Below are positions 33,518 to 43,575 of a stretch of 64,000 bases of DNA, one piece after another. Each line of letters begins with the position of its first letter. Position 1 is the stretch's first letter. The notes below the pieces were generated by a model. That model was given only the letters and a program-made list of their open reading frames with translations. It was not told where the DNA came from and searched no databases. This DNA comes from Salipaludibacillus neizhouensis (GTDB lineage: Bacteria > Bacillota > Bacilli > Bacillales > Salisediminibacteriaceae), in NCBI RefSeq assembly GCF_002886185.1, contig NZ_KZ614146.1, positions 1,906,930 to 1,970,929 of the forward strand, given 5' to 3'. The position numbers and the translations under genes are program-made.

Positions 33518-35428
33518 CTATACTCCTCTATTCTTTGCAAAACTAAGCTCACTCATTTGTTGCAAGCGTTTTGCAATAATAAGAGCATCTTTCAATTGTT
33601 TACGTTCATCTTTTCCTAGTGTCATTGGTGCTATCAAATTAGATAAAGGTTCTTCATTTCGCAGTTGAGAAATGTTTGCATGAATTCTAAAATAATGTAA
33701 ATAATCCATCGCTAATTTAGCATTTTTCACATCTCTAGGATGAAACACTTCCATTTCCTGCAGTTTATTCAACCGTGCTATCGTACTAACTTCTTGAATT
33801 CCGTATCGGATCGCAAAAATTCGAATCCCATTTACAATTTGCATTAAAGCTGCTTTCTTAACATCTAAGGTTTTCATTTTACCTTTAAGAGAAATTCTCC
33901 CTATCGGATTAATAGGCACCCGAAATCGAATAGTATCTTTTGCAAGCATAATATGAAGAATTTTCCCTTGCTCTACAGGCTTTGTTATAAAATCCCTCAA
34001 CTTTTCTGCTAGTTTGAAATCACCGTAAACCGGGCGATAATCGATGAAAATTGTAAAGTCTCTTACCTCTTCGGCATCTGTTTCCTTCACCCATCTTTTT
34101 ACTTCGGCTTTCCACTCATTTAATTCTCTGCACCACTTACGTTCTCTTGCCATAATCCCACCTGAACATTCAGGAAACCCACATTTCACAAGATATTCGT
34201 TTACGATTGCAGCAAAATGGTGAAAGAACTCTTCTACCTCCTGTTTGTTTGGAAGATGCTGATAATTATCGAGAATAAGACCATTATCTTGATCGGTACT
34301 AAATGCTTGTTCCTTTCTTCCTTGGCTTCCCATGACAATAAAACAATAGTTAACTGGAGGTTTTCCGTATCCCTTTCGTTTCATCTCTGCTAATGCAAAT
34401 CTAATCACTTGCCGATGAATATGATCATTGTAATTTGAGATAAACTCACAAACTTCCGACGGATGTGTCCGCTCATCGAGCAGCGCTTCCGTGAAAAGTA
34501 AAAAATCCATATTTTTTTTCGGAGATAGAGGAGCTAATTCTTTAATAGTCTTCGCATGCTGTAACCGATAGGACAAATTTATAAACTTGGAATCCTGCAG
34601 CTGAAGAAAAGATTCCGCCATCAATATTCCTACCACTCGTTCTCCGTTAAGGACGGGGACAATATCTATATAGTCATCTTTGAAAAATGTTAACACCTCA
34701 TAGCTAAAGGCATTCTCTTGAATTGTATGCGGATTTTTTTCCATCCACATCGTAATACTATCCTCTTTATCTCCCTGAATGAGTCCACGGATAATTTGTT
34801 GTTGCGTAATTACCCCTTTTACCTCTTCTTGTTGATTAACCACAACTAGTCCCGCAACTGTCCACTCTGTGATCAGCCTAGCAGCATCTTTAAGAGATTT
34901 TTGGTCATCGATCATTCTTGCTCGATCCATAATAGAATGAACCCGTGTTCGGAAAAGACCGATATTTTCACTGTCCATATCATGACGTTCTTTCTTTATT
35001 TCGTCATATAAGGATTTCATTCTCTCGCCAATTCCTGAAAGAATCACGTCAGAAAACGATTGGTTTTCAGTCATCGTTCGTAACAGAATACTTTTGCGGA
35101 ACTTCACTGTCTGACAATCCTCCAAGGCTTGGACGGAAAAATTCATTTGTCCACTAGCAAGTAAAATCATGACACCGATCAAGTCCCCAGGATAATAAAA
35201 ACGAACAGAAAATTGTTCTCCACTTTCTCTGTGAAGGACATTCTTAGCTAATCCTTTTAGTAAAAAATAAACCTCTACTTCTTCATCTTCTTCATGAAAC
35301 ATAAATTCATTTTCTTGAAACTCTTGTGTTTCTGATTCCCTCATCAGTTCTTCAAACTGTTCTTCACTCAATAAGTCAAAAGGAAAAGACTGCCGAATGA
35401 CATCATAATAAGCCTCCGTTTTCACCAC
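33518..35428 (-). CDS. cNMP-binding, CBS and DUF294 nucleotidyltransferase protein
   Basis: A signalling-type protein of about 636 residues. Order: cyclic-nucleotide-binding-like domain (about 10-135), two CBS domains (about 165-280), GlnD-like DUF294 nucleotidyltransferase ('MGSQGRKEQAFSTDQDNGLI', with Gly-Ser at 367-368 and Asp379 and Asp381 as the metal site), then a helical C-terminal domain. GTG 35428 is preferred to GTG 35440 because AAGGTGGG covers the latter and sits seven bases before the former. The gene overlaps the end of mrfB by 26 bases. The product of the transferase is unknown. Confidence 0.82.
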   Translation of the reverse strand: MVKTEAYYDVIRQSFPFDLLSEEQFEELMRESETQEFQENEFMFHEEDEEVEVYFLLKGLAKNVLHRESGEQFSVRFYYPGDLIGVMILLASGQMNFSVQALEDCQTVKFRKSILLRTMTENQSFSDVILSGIGERMKSLYDEIKKERHDMDSENIGLFRTRVHSIMDRARMIDDQKSLKDAARLITEWTVAGLVVVNQQEEVKGVITQQQIIRGLIQGDKEDSITMWMEKNPHTIQENAFSYEVLTFFKDDYIDIVPVLNGERVVGILMAESFLQLQDSKFINLSYRLQHAKTIKELAPLSPKKNMDFLLFTEALLDERTHPSEVCEFISNYNDHIHRQVIRFALAEMKRKGYGKPPVNYCFIVMGSQGRKEQAFSTDQDNGLILDNYQHLPNKQEVEEFFHHFAAIVNEYLVKCGFPECSGGIMARERKWCRELNEWKAEVKRWVKETDAEEVRDFTIFIDYRPVYGDFKLAEKLRDFITKPVEQGKILHIMLAKDTIRFRVPINPIGRISLKGKMKTLDVKKAALMQIVNGIRIFAIRYGIQEVSTIARLNKLQEMEVFHPRDVKNAKLAMDYLHYFRIHANISQLRNEEPLSNLIAPMTLGKDERKQLKDALIIAKRLQQMSELSFAKNRGV

Positions 35429-36713
35429 TCTCGTACCCACCTTCTTTGATCTCTAACTTTTTTTCTAATCGATTTAAACGCTTGTTTAAATCAGTAATGT
35501 GTTTCGCCGTTTTCAAAGAAACGGAATGCATATTAGTTTGTTTTTTCCATTGAGAATATCCACTTTTAGCATAATTATACGCTTTATAAACATTTTTTTC
35601 TTCATGTTCCGCTAATTTAGCTAGTTCTATCCACACCTCTAAAGAAGGAAGAGAATGCTGGTTTAATGCCTCGATAAAATAAGACCTGGCTCCTTCTTTA
35701 TCACCAAGCTTTTTCGTTAGTTTCCCTAAACGGAAGTACCCTTGACTAAAAGGTTTATTCATCGTTTCAATCGCTAATTTATAATGTATTTCTGCCCATT
35801 TATACTCAGATAATTTTTCAAACCAATCTGCAATATAGTAATGTTCCATCGGGGAAGTAGGTTTATCCTTCCACTGAAATAACCTCATGCAAATTTCTTG
35901 ATATAAATAGACTAATGAACGAACATCCTGATCATTATGCTTGATAATTCCTGCTAAATGATGGGGATCCTTTTCATGTAAATACTCAAAGTAAAGGATC
36001 GGCGCCATGCTTCCGGGTATATCATCGATCCGCTTCATATTTAATTTATATTCTTCCACAATAGCCAATCTACATGAAGGCAATTCATGCTTCCATAACC
36101 GCCTGGCACAGTGAAGCAAATCGATATGCCCAAAGCTTGGTAGCTTCGGGAGTTCTTTGCGGATGAATGCGTGCCTCGATTTTACTTGCGGCCAATCAAA
36201 CGATTTTCCGTTATAGCTTATTAAATAATCATCTTCACTAAAATCCTCTAAAAAACCGGAGAGGAATGCAGCCTCATTAGAGGGGTTCTCCAACAAATGT
36301 TGCGTCACCTCAATCCCCTCTTCTCTAAGTCTGGCATAACCAATCAGGAAAATTACATTCCCCGCTCCGGTCGACAGGCCCGTCGTCTCAGTATCAAAAA
36401 ACAATAATTGATCTAATTTACGATTTTTAAAAGATAACGGGTGATCTGAGAGTCCTTCTTGTTCCCACAAACTCCTCATCTCTCCCATAACTCTTAACGT
36501 TTCTTTGTCTTTTGCTGATTCATAAGGATAGATTAGTCTTTTTCGATAAGACCTTTCCCCATCAAAATAAAAGGGTTCAAAACCTAATTCTTCGAAGCTT
36601 TCTTCTAGCGTACTCTTATCTATTTTGACTACTTTGCTAACCAAGGAAGTTTCCGTCGCATCATCTAACTGTAAGTGATTTTTCATACGTAAAAGTTTGG
36701 ACTTCATGCTCAT
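35403..36713 (-). CDS. mrfB: DNA repair exonuclease MrfB
   Basis: A 436-residue exonuclease of the YprB family. The RNase H-like DEDD core starts at 'FFDTETTGLSTG' with Asp107 and Glu109, continues through 'ISYNGKSFDWPQ' and 'HNDQDVRSLVYLY', and is followed by tetratricopeptide-like repeats (about 300-400). In B. subtilis MrfA and MrfB act together in a repair pathway for mitomycin C adducts. The gene lies 95 bases after mrfA on the same strand. Its 3' end overlaps the start of the next gene. Confidence 0.9.
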   Translation of the reverse strand: MSMKSKLLRMKNHLQLDDATETSLVSKVVKIDKSTLEESFEELGFEPFYFDGERSYRKRLIYPYESAKDKETLRVMGEMRSLWEQEGLSDHPLSFKNRKLDQLLFFDTETTGLSTGAGNVIFLIGYARLREEGIEVTQHLLENPSNEAAFLSGFLEDFSEDDYLISYNGKSFDWPQVKSRHAFIRKELPKLPSFGHIDLLHCARRLWKHELPSCRLAIVEEYKLNMKRIDDIPGSMAPILYFEYLHEKDPHHLAGIIKHNDQDVRSLVYLYQEICMRLFQWKDKPTSPMEHYYIADWFEKLSEYKWAEIHYKLAIETMNKPFSQGYFRLGKLTKKLGDKEGARSYFIEALNQHSLPSLEVWIELAKLAEHEEKNVYKAYNYAKSGYSQWKKQTNMHSVSLKTAKHITDLNKRLNRLEKKLEIKEGGYESGENGGLL

Positions 36714-36808
36714 TCATTTCACCTACCCTTGCTTATGGCTCATTTATTTTAGTTTAACATGAGATAAACGACGAAGAGAAACCCCGCGCCGCTACCCATA
36801 AACCCTAT

Positions 36809-39097
36809 TTAGTTAAGCATACCGCTATTCTTTCCTCCAACAGACTCATTTAACAGGTTCACTACCCATTTTTTTACCTGCTGACCTGCATCACTTCCGC
36901 CGATCCCGACACAAGATGGACATCCGTCACTACAGGGACATTTAGAGACATACGCTAGTGCATCCTGAAGTATCTCTTCAATTTGATCAAATAAACACTC
37001 ACTTAATCCGATTCCACCAGGGTACCGGTCGTATAGAAAGACTGTCGGCCGCTGGGAATGAATGGCCTTCACTTCAGGAACAGCATGTAAATCTTTTTGA
37101 TCACACATCACATGCACACAAGATACATGTTGCAATACATGAGCTAATCCCATCAAAACTTGCTCGACATGATCATCATTTTTACCCTCAAATACTTCCT
37201 CTGCAAAAGTCACCGCGATGCCATTCGAATGAAGTTCTTGTTCAGGTAAATGTATCGGACCAGAACCAATATTATCAAAGGTTTCTAATTTAATTTTTTT
37301 GAAGATTGTTGCCATCGCTGTGACCATCACATCTCCATATTGAATCTCATGGTTCCCCATCGGTCTTTTTTTATCAATTTCTAAAACCTTTAAGTTAACC
37401 GCTAAGTTAGCATCGGTAAAGTACTCTACGTCTACTTCACGGACAAATGCTTTTTTCTCATCCCAATCCAAATATTCTACTTGGTATTGAGTCCCCTCGT
37501 GTAAATAGATTGCTTCATCGTGGAGTAATGTCATCGCACTAAATGTATCCATTTCTCCAATGACCACATGTTTTTCTCTCACGGATTGATCAATGATCAC
37601 AACATTTTCCTGTGCCGCTGACCGGAGACTGATGTTATGTGCAGGAAACGCTGCATTCATCCAGTACCATCGTTGATTATTCTCGTACAGAACCCGCTCT
37701 TCTGTTAAGTACTCTAATATCTCCTCTACCTCATGGCCATCGAAGGTCTCCCCGCGTTTAAACGGAAGCTCATAAGCTGCACACTTCAAGTGATCTACTA
37801 ATATAATCAAATTATTTTTATTGATTCTAGCTGTTTCAGGAGATCCCCCAAAGAAAAACTCAGGATGCTGGAACAAGTATTGATCAAGAGGGCTAGAAGT
37901 CGCAACCATGATTACGAGAGATTCATCCTGTCTTCTTCCTGCTCTACCTGCCTGTTGCCAGCTGGACGCAATCGATCCTGGATAGCCGTTCATAACACAT
38001 ACTTGCAGCTGTCCGATATCAACCCCTAATTCAAGCGCATTCGTGCTCACAACGCCGATCGTATCTCCGCTCCGCAAGCTCCGTTCGATTTCTCGACGCT
38101 GCTTCGGCAAATACCCACCTCGGTACCCTCGAATGCTCTGCTTGTTAATCTCATGTTTCACGAGCTCCTGCAAATGACTCAAAATAATCTCTACACGAAC
38201 ACGACTACGGGCAAAAACAATCGTTTGAATCTTTTCTTTTAAAAATTTAGAAGCTATTTCATTCACTACTTTGGTAGAATTTTTACGGATATTCAATTGT
38301 TTATGAACAATAGGCGGATTGTAAAACACAAAATTCTTTTTCCCTTTTGGCGCACCATTATTATCAATTAACTGAACATGTTCTCCTATTAGTTCGGAAG
38401 AAAGCTCTTTTGGATTTGCTATCGTTGCCGATGTACAAATAAATGTTGGTTTACTTCCGTAATACGCACAAATACGTTTTAATCGCCGAATAACATTGGC
38501 CACATGAGAGCCAAATACTCCACGATACGTATGTAACTCATCAACCACTACCGTTTCTAAATTCTCGAACAAAGAAATCCATTTCGTATGATGGGGCAAG
38601 ATTGCCGCATGCAGCATATCAGGATTCGTAATGACAACATGTCCCGCTTTTCTCACGACTTGTCGGATGCTAGCAGGTGTATCGCCATCATACGTGTAAG
38701 AATTCATCTCTACTTCCATTTCATCTATGATTTCATTAAGTTCTGCTTTTTGATCTTGAGCCAACGCTTTCGTCGGAAAAATATAGAGAGCTCTGCTGGA
38801 AGGATTGTTCATATGCTTTTGCAGCACCGGCAGATTATAACAAAGTGTTTTACCGGATGCTGTCGGTGTCACGGCAACGACATTTTCTCCTCGCATCACG
38901 CTAGTGTAAGCACTTTTCTGATGCGTGTATAGGTTATCTATTTTTCTTTGTTTTAAAGCATGAATAATCTTGCTATCTATCTCCGTTGGCATGCTGGCTG
39001 TTTTAGCCTCTTCTTCCGGAATCTCATGCCAATAGGTTACTTGCTTGTCGTTTCGTAATTCGGCTACTAATTGTTCTAACGTTTTTTTTCCAAACAT
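36809..39097 (-). CDS. mrfA: DNA repair helicase MrfA
   Basis: A 762-residue superfamily 2 helicase (YprA). Walker A is 'TPTASGKT' (78-84 region), motif II is 'DELH' (186-189), and the helicase C-terminal domain has 'GVVSTNALELGVDIG' and 'QQAGRAGRR'. The C-terminal DUF1998 region has the zinc-binding cluster 'CPCSDGCPSCVG'. B. subtilis MrfA unwinds DNA during mitomycin C adduct repair with MrfB. It is the first gene of the four-gene minus-strand cluster here. Confidence 0.92.
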   Translation of the reverse strand: MFGKKTLEQLVAELRNDKQVTYWHEIPEEEAKTASMPTEIDSKIIHALKQRKIDNLYTHQKSAYTSVMRGENVVAVTPTASGKTLCYNLPVLQKHMNNPSSRALYIFPTKALAQDQKAELNEIIDEMEVEMNSYTYDGDTPASIRQVVRKAGHVVITNPDMLHAAILPHHTKWISLFENLETVVVDELHTYRGVFGSHVANVIRRLKRICAYYGSKPTFICTSATIANPKELSSELIGEHVQLIDNNGAPKGKKNFVFYNPPIVHKQLNIRKNSTKVVNEIASKFLKEKIQTIVFARSRVRVEIILSHLQELVKHEINKQSIRGYRGGYLPKQRREIERSLRSGDTIGVVSTNALELGVDIGQLQVCVMNGYPGSIASSWQQAGRAGRRQDESLVIMVATSSPLDQYLFQHPEFFFGGSPETARINKNNLIILVDHLKCAAYELPFKRGETFDGHEVEEILEYLTEERVLYENNQRWYWMNAAFPAHNISLRSAAQENVVIIDQSVREKHVVIGEMDTFSAMTLLHDEAIYLHEGTQYQVEYLDWDEKKAFVREVDVEYFTDANLAVNLKVLEIDKKRPMGNHEIQYGDVMVTAMATIFKKIKLETFDNIGSGPIHLPEQELHSNGIAVTFAEEVFEGKNDDHVEQVLMGLAHVLQHVSCVHVMCDQKDLHAVPEVKAIHSQRPTVFLYDRYPGGIGLSECLFDQIEEILQDALAYVSKCPCSDGCPSCVGIGGSDAGQQVKKWVVNLLNESVGGKNSGMLN

Positions 39098-39159
39098 GTC
39101 TGTCCTCCACTCTCTTATTTTCTATTATAGAGAATATACGTTCGGATTTCAAAACAAAA

Positions 39160-39202
39160 AAAGAATGCCTTAAAAGATCATGAGACCTTTTGGACATTCT
39201 TC
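39160..39202 (-). terminator. terminator of DUF2339 gene
   Basis: On the minus strand AAGAATGTCCAAAAGGTC pairs with GATCTTTTAAGGCATTCTT, followed by a T-run. It lies 23 bases after the stop of the membrane protein gene. Confidence 0.8.
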
Positions 39203-39224
39203 GGTGAATAATTCTAAAAATCTT

Positions 39225-40856
39225 TTATTTAGGTGCGTGACTATCACCTGTTTTTTCAGCCTTGCGATAAAATAATCGTGATATTGTAATTCCGAGAGTT
39301 CCCAATAGTAAAAACAGAATCGCTCTGATTGCCATTGAAACAGCCGGAATATCGATCAAAATAACTTTTGCCAATGTGAAGAAGATCAAGGCCATTCCAA
39401 ATATTCTTGTTATCTTATCGTTCTTATAAAAGCCGTATGCTACGAATAATACAGCATACATCAACCAAGACAATGACATGACCATTGGTTGCATCATCGA
39501 ATCGGAAGTGGTTAAACCAGCCAGTTGAGAAACATAAACCAACCCTAACAAACTAATGAATACTTTTGCGAAAATGACTGCATTACGCTTCACATAATCA
39601 CTATCATTAAATAGTAAATAGAGACTCGTTAAACTAGCAATTAACACTGCCCACGTAACCGTTTCTATCGAAAAAAAAGAAAAAATCGTCATAGAAAAAG
39701 TAAGTATCATCCCGATCGAGTAGATAACTGCCCCTATTACTGCTTGTAACTTTGATTTTAATCGTCCTGTTAAAAGAATGACGATCAAGCCTTCTACAAG
39801 GAGAAGAAGAGCAACAGAAGTCTCAAACATCTCCATGAAATAAACAAATAGTACAATGGCTGAAGAAGACACGAATAAAGCAGTTTTATGACTTTCTTCC
39901 TTTTTCAAATACAATAAAATCAGATAGAGTCCCACTAAACCTAATAGAACAACATTTGTCTCTACGGTATTTAAACTTGAAATAACCCAAATTGATGTTA
40001 GTACAGCTGTCGTTAATACAGGAAACAAGGAAGATTCCTTCGCTTGCTTTCTTATTAGTAGCATTCCAACTAACACAAGATGTTGCAACACAACCGCTCC
40101 AGTTAATAGTCTAACATCCGGTTCTACTTGGAAAATAGCATATGCCAGTAATGCAAATTGAAACCCATATGTGACGACGTAATATAAAATATCAAATTCC
40201 CGTTTAAAGGCTAAGGCTATGAAAGCCAGAAAAACGATGAATTCATAACCAAGAAAAAATGTAAGATTTCCTTCTTGTGATGCTAATAAAAACGGAACAA
40301 TAGATGCACCAATGCTACTTATAATCCCAATCGATTGTGACTTTAATTGCACCGAAAACGTTAAGCCCGCACCTACGGTTAACACATGAAGAAGAAAAGC
40401 AATGATTAATGGAATGAACCCATACAACACATGCATCGCAAAAGTGCTTATAAACATCAACCCAATTGAGCCACCAACTAACACTTGCGAAAGAACAATG
40501 TGCTTCTTTAAATGCTGCTTCCATCCAAAAAATAATAAGACAATACTAGCTAAATATCCAAAAGCAACTCGGACGTACTCGTTTATGAGTCCTAATTCAG
40601 TTCCCGCTCTAAAAGCCCATATAACCCCAATTAATAATATAAAAATAAAAATTCTCGGCAACCAAACTTGACCTATCTCCTTTTCCCAATCTCTAGGCTG
40701 CTTATTTTCTTTAACTCCGGGAGTGACAACTTCATTTTTTAGTTTAGGCATGCTTTGACTTTTCAACGGTTTATCTTTTGTTTTTAAAAGTGCAATGTCT
40801 CCCTCTAATTGCCGAACCCGTTTTTCTAAATCAATGATCCTTTCTTCTGATTCCAT
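39225..40856 (-). CDS. DUF2339-type polytopic membrane protein
   Basis: About 543 residues. The N-terminal 60 residues form a charged coiled coil ('EERIIDLEKRVRQLEGDIA'), then a linker and about 14-16 hydrophobic helices. This layout is that of DUF2339 membrane proteins, whose function is unknown. ATG 40856 is preferred to TTG 40871 because GGGGGTGA sits a few bases upstream of the ATG and inside the longer version. The gene stands alone, with its terminator between it and mrfA. Confidence 0.75.
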   Translation of the reverse strand: MESEERIIDLEKRVRQLEGDIALLKTKDKPLKSQSMPKLKNEVVTPGVKENKQPRDWEKEIGQVWLPRIFIFILLIGVIWAFRAGTELGLINEYVRVAFGYLASIVLLFFGWKQHLKKHIVLSQVLVGGSIGLMFISTFAMHVLYGFIPLIIAFLLHVLTVGAGLTFSVQLKSQSIGIISSIGASIVPFLLASQEGNLTFFLGYEFIVFLAFIALAFKREFDILYYVVTYGFQFALLAYAIFQVEPDVRLLTGAVVLQHLVLVGMLLIRKQAKESSLFPVLTTAVLTSIWVISSLNTVETNVVLLGLVGLYLILLYLKKEESHKTALFVSSSAIVLFVYFMEMFETSVALLLLVEGLIVILLTGRLKSKLQAVIGAVIYSIGMILTFSMTIFSFFSIETVTWAVLIASLTSLYLLFNDSDYVKRNAVIFAKVFISLLGLVYVSQLAGLTTSDSMMQPMVMSLSWLMYAVLFVAYGFYKNDKITRIFGMALIFFTLAKVILIDIPAVSMAIRAILFLLLGTLGITISRLFYRKAEKTGDSHAPK

Positions 40857-40956
40857 CCCGTCACCCCCCAATCCACTATTATTACTCTAACTATCCGCGG
40901 CAATTATAACATTTTTTAGGTGAATTAGGGATATATTACTAATCTGTATGTTCGTT

Positions 40957-40973
40957 ATAGTGTCAGACACTAT
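40957..40973. promoter_or_regulatory. palindrome ATAGTGTC-A-GACACTAT
   Basis: A perfect 8-bp inverted repeat with one central base, in the spacer between the divergent DUF2339 and ATP-grasp genes. It could be an operator or one of the GTGTCNGACAC elements common in Bacillus spacers. Confidence 0.4.
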
Positions 40974-41104
40974 GTTAATTGATAGTTATAGGCAAACCTC
41001 TATACAGGCTAGTAGGATATTACATACAAATAAATAGAGATGTTCTTCATCGTAACATTATGAGGAGGCTTTTTTATTGTTGTTAACTAGAGGGGGGTTA
41101 ATTA

Positions 41105-42160
41105 ATGAGTAAACAAGTGTTAGGAATACTGATGAATCGGCGTGTCTGGAAAAATGCTCGTAATGGGAAAGGATATGAGAAGGTTCGCCTATATTTAGAA
41201 GCAGCAAAAAAATATAACGTGGAGGTATGTTTCTTTAGTTTATCTAATATTAATGTTCGTAATGGAACAGTTTTAACCTATTTTAATCATAAGAATAAGT
41301 GGTACCAGCGGCGTGTTTCTATACCTAAAGTAATACACAATAGAGCCAAATTAAGTACGCATTACAGGAGAAATTTAGAAGTTATTGAGAAGAAATATAA
41401 GGTGATTTTTTATAATTCCTGGAATAATTACAGCAAGTTACAAATTCATAATATCTTAAATAAAAATACTACATTAAGACCGTTTTTACCCTCAACGCAT
41501 TTACTCACTAAAGGAAACCTTTTATTGTATTCACATCTCCCCTCATTTTTTTTAAAACCAGATAAAGGTTCACTTGGTAAAGGAATAATTAAAGTAATTA
41601 AACACTCCCCTAACAGTTGGAAAATTCACTTCCCAGCAAAAAACAAGAAAAAAATAATTGAGGTTCAACACGGAAACTTATTTTTATTCATATCTAAATT
41701 TATTGGTAGAAAGAGATACATTATCCAAGAAACGATTAATCTGCAGACTTATCATAAACAGCCTTTTGATATTCGTGTCTCCATACAAAAGGATCAGATA
41801 GTAAAGTGGAGGGTTAGTGGAATGGTGGGAAAAGTAGCAGCTAAAGGAGCTTATTTATCCAATGTGCATCAAGGCGGTTCAACAGTTAAATTTGAACATC
41901 TCTTTCCTAACAATCAGCAAATGATTAGAAGAAATCTTTCTCAAATTTCACAGAATATTATACAACACTTAGACAAACATCTCCCCCTTTTAGCTGACGT
42001 TGGGATCGACTTTGGAATCGATAAAAGTGGAAAACCATTTTTTATTGAAGTGAATTTTAGAGATCAACGATACAGTTTTTTGAATGCTGGCATGAAAAGA
42101 ACATTTAAATTAACATACGATTATCCAGTAGGGTATGGGAAATATCTTTTAGGTAGATAA
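41105..42160 (+). CDS. YheC/YheD-family ATP-grasp protein
   Basis: A 351-residue protein of the YheC/D group, which has members linked to the spore coat. The N-terminal domain ('LGILMNRRVW') is followed by an ATP-grasp fold: 'FLKPDKGSLGKGI' (ATP-binding Lys and Gly-rich loop), 'FDIRVSIQKD' and the metal site 'FFIEVNFRDQRYSF'. The usual Asp-x-Asn of the site reads Glu-x-Asn here. AGAGGGGGG precedes the ATG. The peptide or ligand that it would join is unknown. Its 3' end overlaps the minus-strand pseudogene by 12 bases. Confidence 0.85.
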   Translation: MSKQVLGILMNRRVWKNARNGKGYEKVRLYLEAAKKYNVEVCFFSLSNINVRNGTVLTYFNHKNKWYQRRVSIPKVIHNRAKLSTHYRRNLEVIEKKYKVIFYNSWNNYSKLQIHNILNKNTTLRPFLPSTHLLTKGNLLLYSHLPSFFLKPDKGSLGKGIIKVIKHSPNSWKIHFPAKNKKKIIEVQHGNLFLFISKFIGRKRYIIQETINLQTYHKQPFDIRVSIQKDQIVKWRVSGMVGKVAAKGAYLSNVHQGGSTVKFEHLFPNNQQMIRRNLSQISQNIIQHLDKHLPLLADVGIDFGIDKSGKPFFIEVNFRDQRYSFLNAGMKRTFKLTYDYPVGYGKYLLGR

Positions 42161-42870
42161 ACCATTAACATACCTCTTTACTATGCTATCCAACCTTTTC
42201 TTACGTCTGATGAGGAATTTAGATAGAACTTTTTTTTGAGTAGCCGTTAATAAATTTGCGGCTACTCCTTCTATAATTTCTTTAATGGTTTTGTTTGGCA
42301 CAGCTTTGATCTCACGAATATAAGATGATAAGTGATCTTTGTTTATCAATAGATATTCTTTTAAGCCTCTTAAATTTCGATTATTATATTTGTCTATATC
42401 ATTCCAATATGTACTATTCCATTTGTTTTTTTCCATATAAATGAACCATATAAGCTTAACCCATGATCAATTAAATAAAAATCGTATTTATTTTGCTTAC
42501 CAGTTGGATACAAAACTATATTTCGACTGTTTCTATCAATATTTAAGATCCATACATCAAATATAAACATTTTGATTTACCTATGTGGTCGAATAACATG
42601 ATTAAAAACGTTATTATATCGACTACTGAGACTTCTCCAATTAGTTAAAGACTTATCCTTCTTTTTTATAGATACAATACCAAATTTCCCTTTTATCTTT
42701 GCCAATTCTATTTGTGCAACTGGGTGTTTAAGCATTTTACCTAATTTAAAAGAGATATACTCATTTGCCGCTAAAGGACCGGTGTAACGTTTACTTAAGA
42801 GCGTTGGATTTTTAAAGTATCCCTTCTGCTTTGAATCGCTTATCTGCGTTACAAGCCACACATTCCCCAC
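42149..42870 (-). pseudogene. broken HipA-like kinase-fold protein
   Basis: Three segments read as one protein of the HipA-like family found near YheC/D genes. Segment 1 (42870-42577) has 'VWLVTQISDSKQKGYF' and 'LAANEYISFKLGKML'. It ends at TAA 42579-42577. Segment 2 continues in the same frame with 'FDVWILNIDRNSRNIVL' and 'FYLIDHGLSLYGSFI'. A run of seven A residues (minus strand, 42426-42432) then shifts the frame to segment 3 ('YWNDIDKYNNRNLRGLKEYL'). Two independent lesions make this a pseudogene unless the sequence is wrong. The 5' end has no clear ATG. Confidence 0.75.
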
Positions 42871-43060
42871 TTTTTTTCTTGCTGGAGTGAAATAGTGAGA
42901 CTTTTCTTTTGTCCAAGGGGAAGACGCACTAGTTTTTATATAAAGTATGTACCTATTTGACAGATAATTAGAGTACTTAATTAGGAATATTATCCGTACA
43001 GACCAATTTCGACTAATGTAAAAAAAAGGTAAATGCTTATAACGAAGGTATTAGGGTAAA

Positions 43061-43456
43061 GTGTTGAGTGAAAATACTGGAGAAGTTAGCGATAACTCAA
43101 AACAAATTGGTAATATGCTGGAACTTATTAGAAAAATATCATCCCAGTCTAATATATTAGGTTTAAACGCAAATATTGAATCTGCAAGAGCTGGTGAGGC
43201 AGGTAAAGGATTTGCCGTAGTGGCTGATGAAATCAGAAAGTTATCTGACGGTACTAAAAAAGCTTCTGAAGAAATTTTCACCTTTACGACCAATATTCAA
43301 AATGGAGTAGAAGTACTTATTTTGTCTTTAGATGAGGTAAATTCTACTGTCGACGTAAACACCGAGATCGTCACTAAATTTTCAGAGGCTAATTCCAAGC
43401 TAACGATATTAAATGAACGGTTAACGGAATCAGTGAAAAGAATATTGACTTTATAA
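43061..43456 (+). pseudogene. truncated methyl-accepting chemotaxis protein fragment
   Basis: A 131-residue frame starting at GTG 43061. It contains the signalling hairpin of chemoreceptors ('[20 protein letters not shown]' and '[12 protein letters not shown]'), which contacts CheA and CheW, plus one flanking helix. The sensor, membrane helices, HAMP and one arm of the coiled coil are missing. In-frame TAG lies three codons upstream, and the ribosome binding site is weak (AGGG). It is therefore most likely a remnant, though a minimal soluble receptor fragment cannot be excluded. Confidence 0.75.
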
Positions 43457-43575
43457 TTCAAGTTCTTCCGGAAAGGTAAGATTTTAGTAAAGAGATATTT
43501 GCTCTTATTTATGGTGCTTAAAAAATAGAAGCAAAATCTCTTTACGATTGTGTATTACTCCCAATAAAAATTGGG

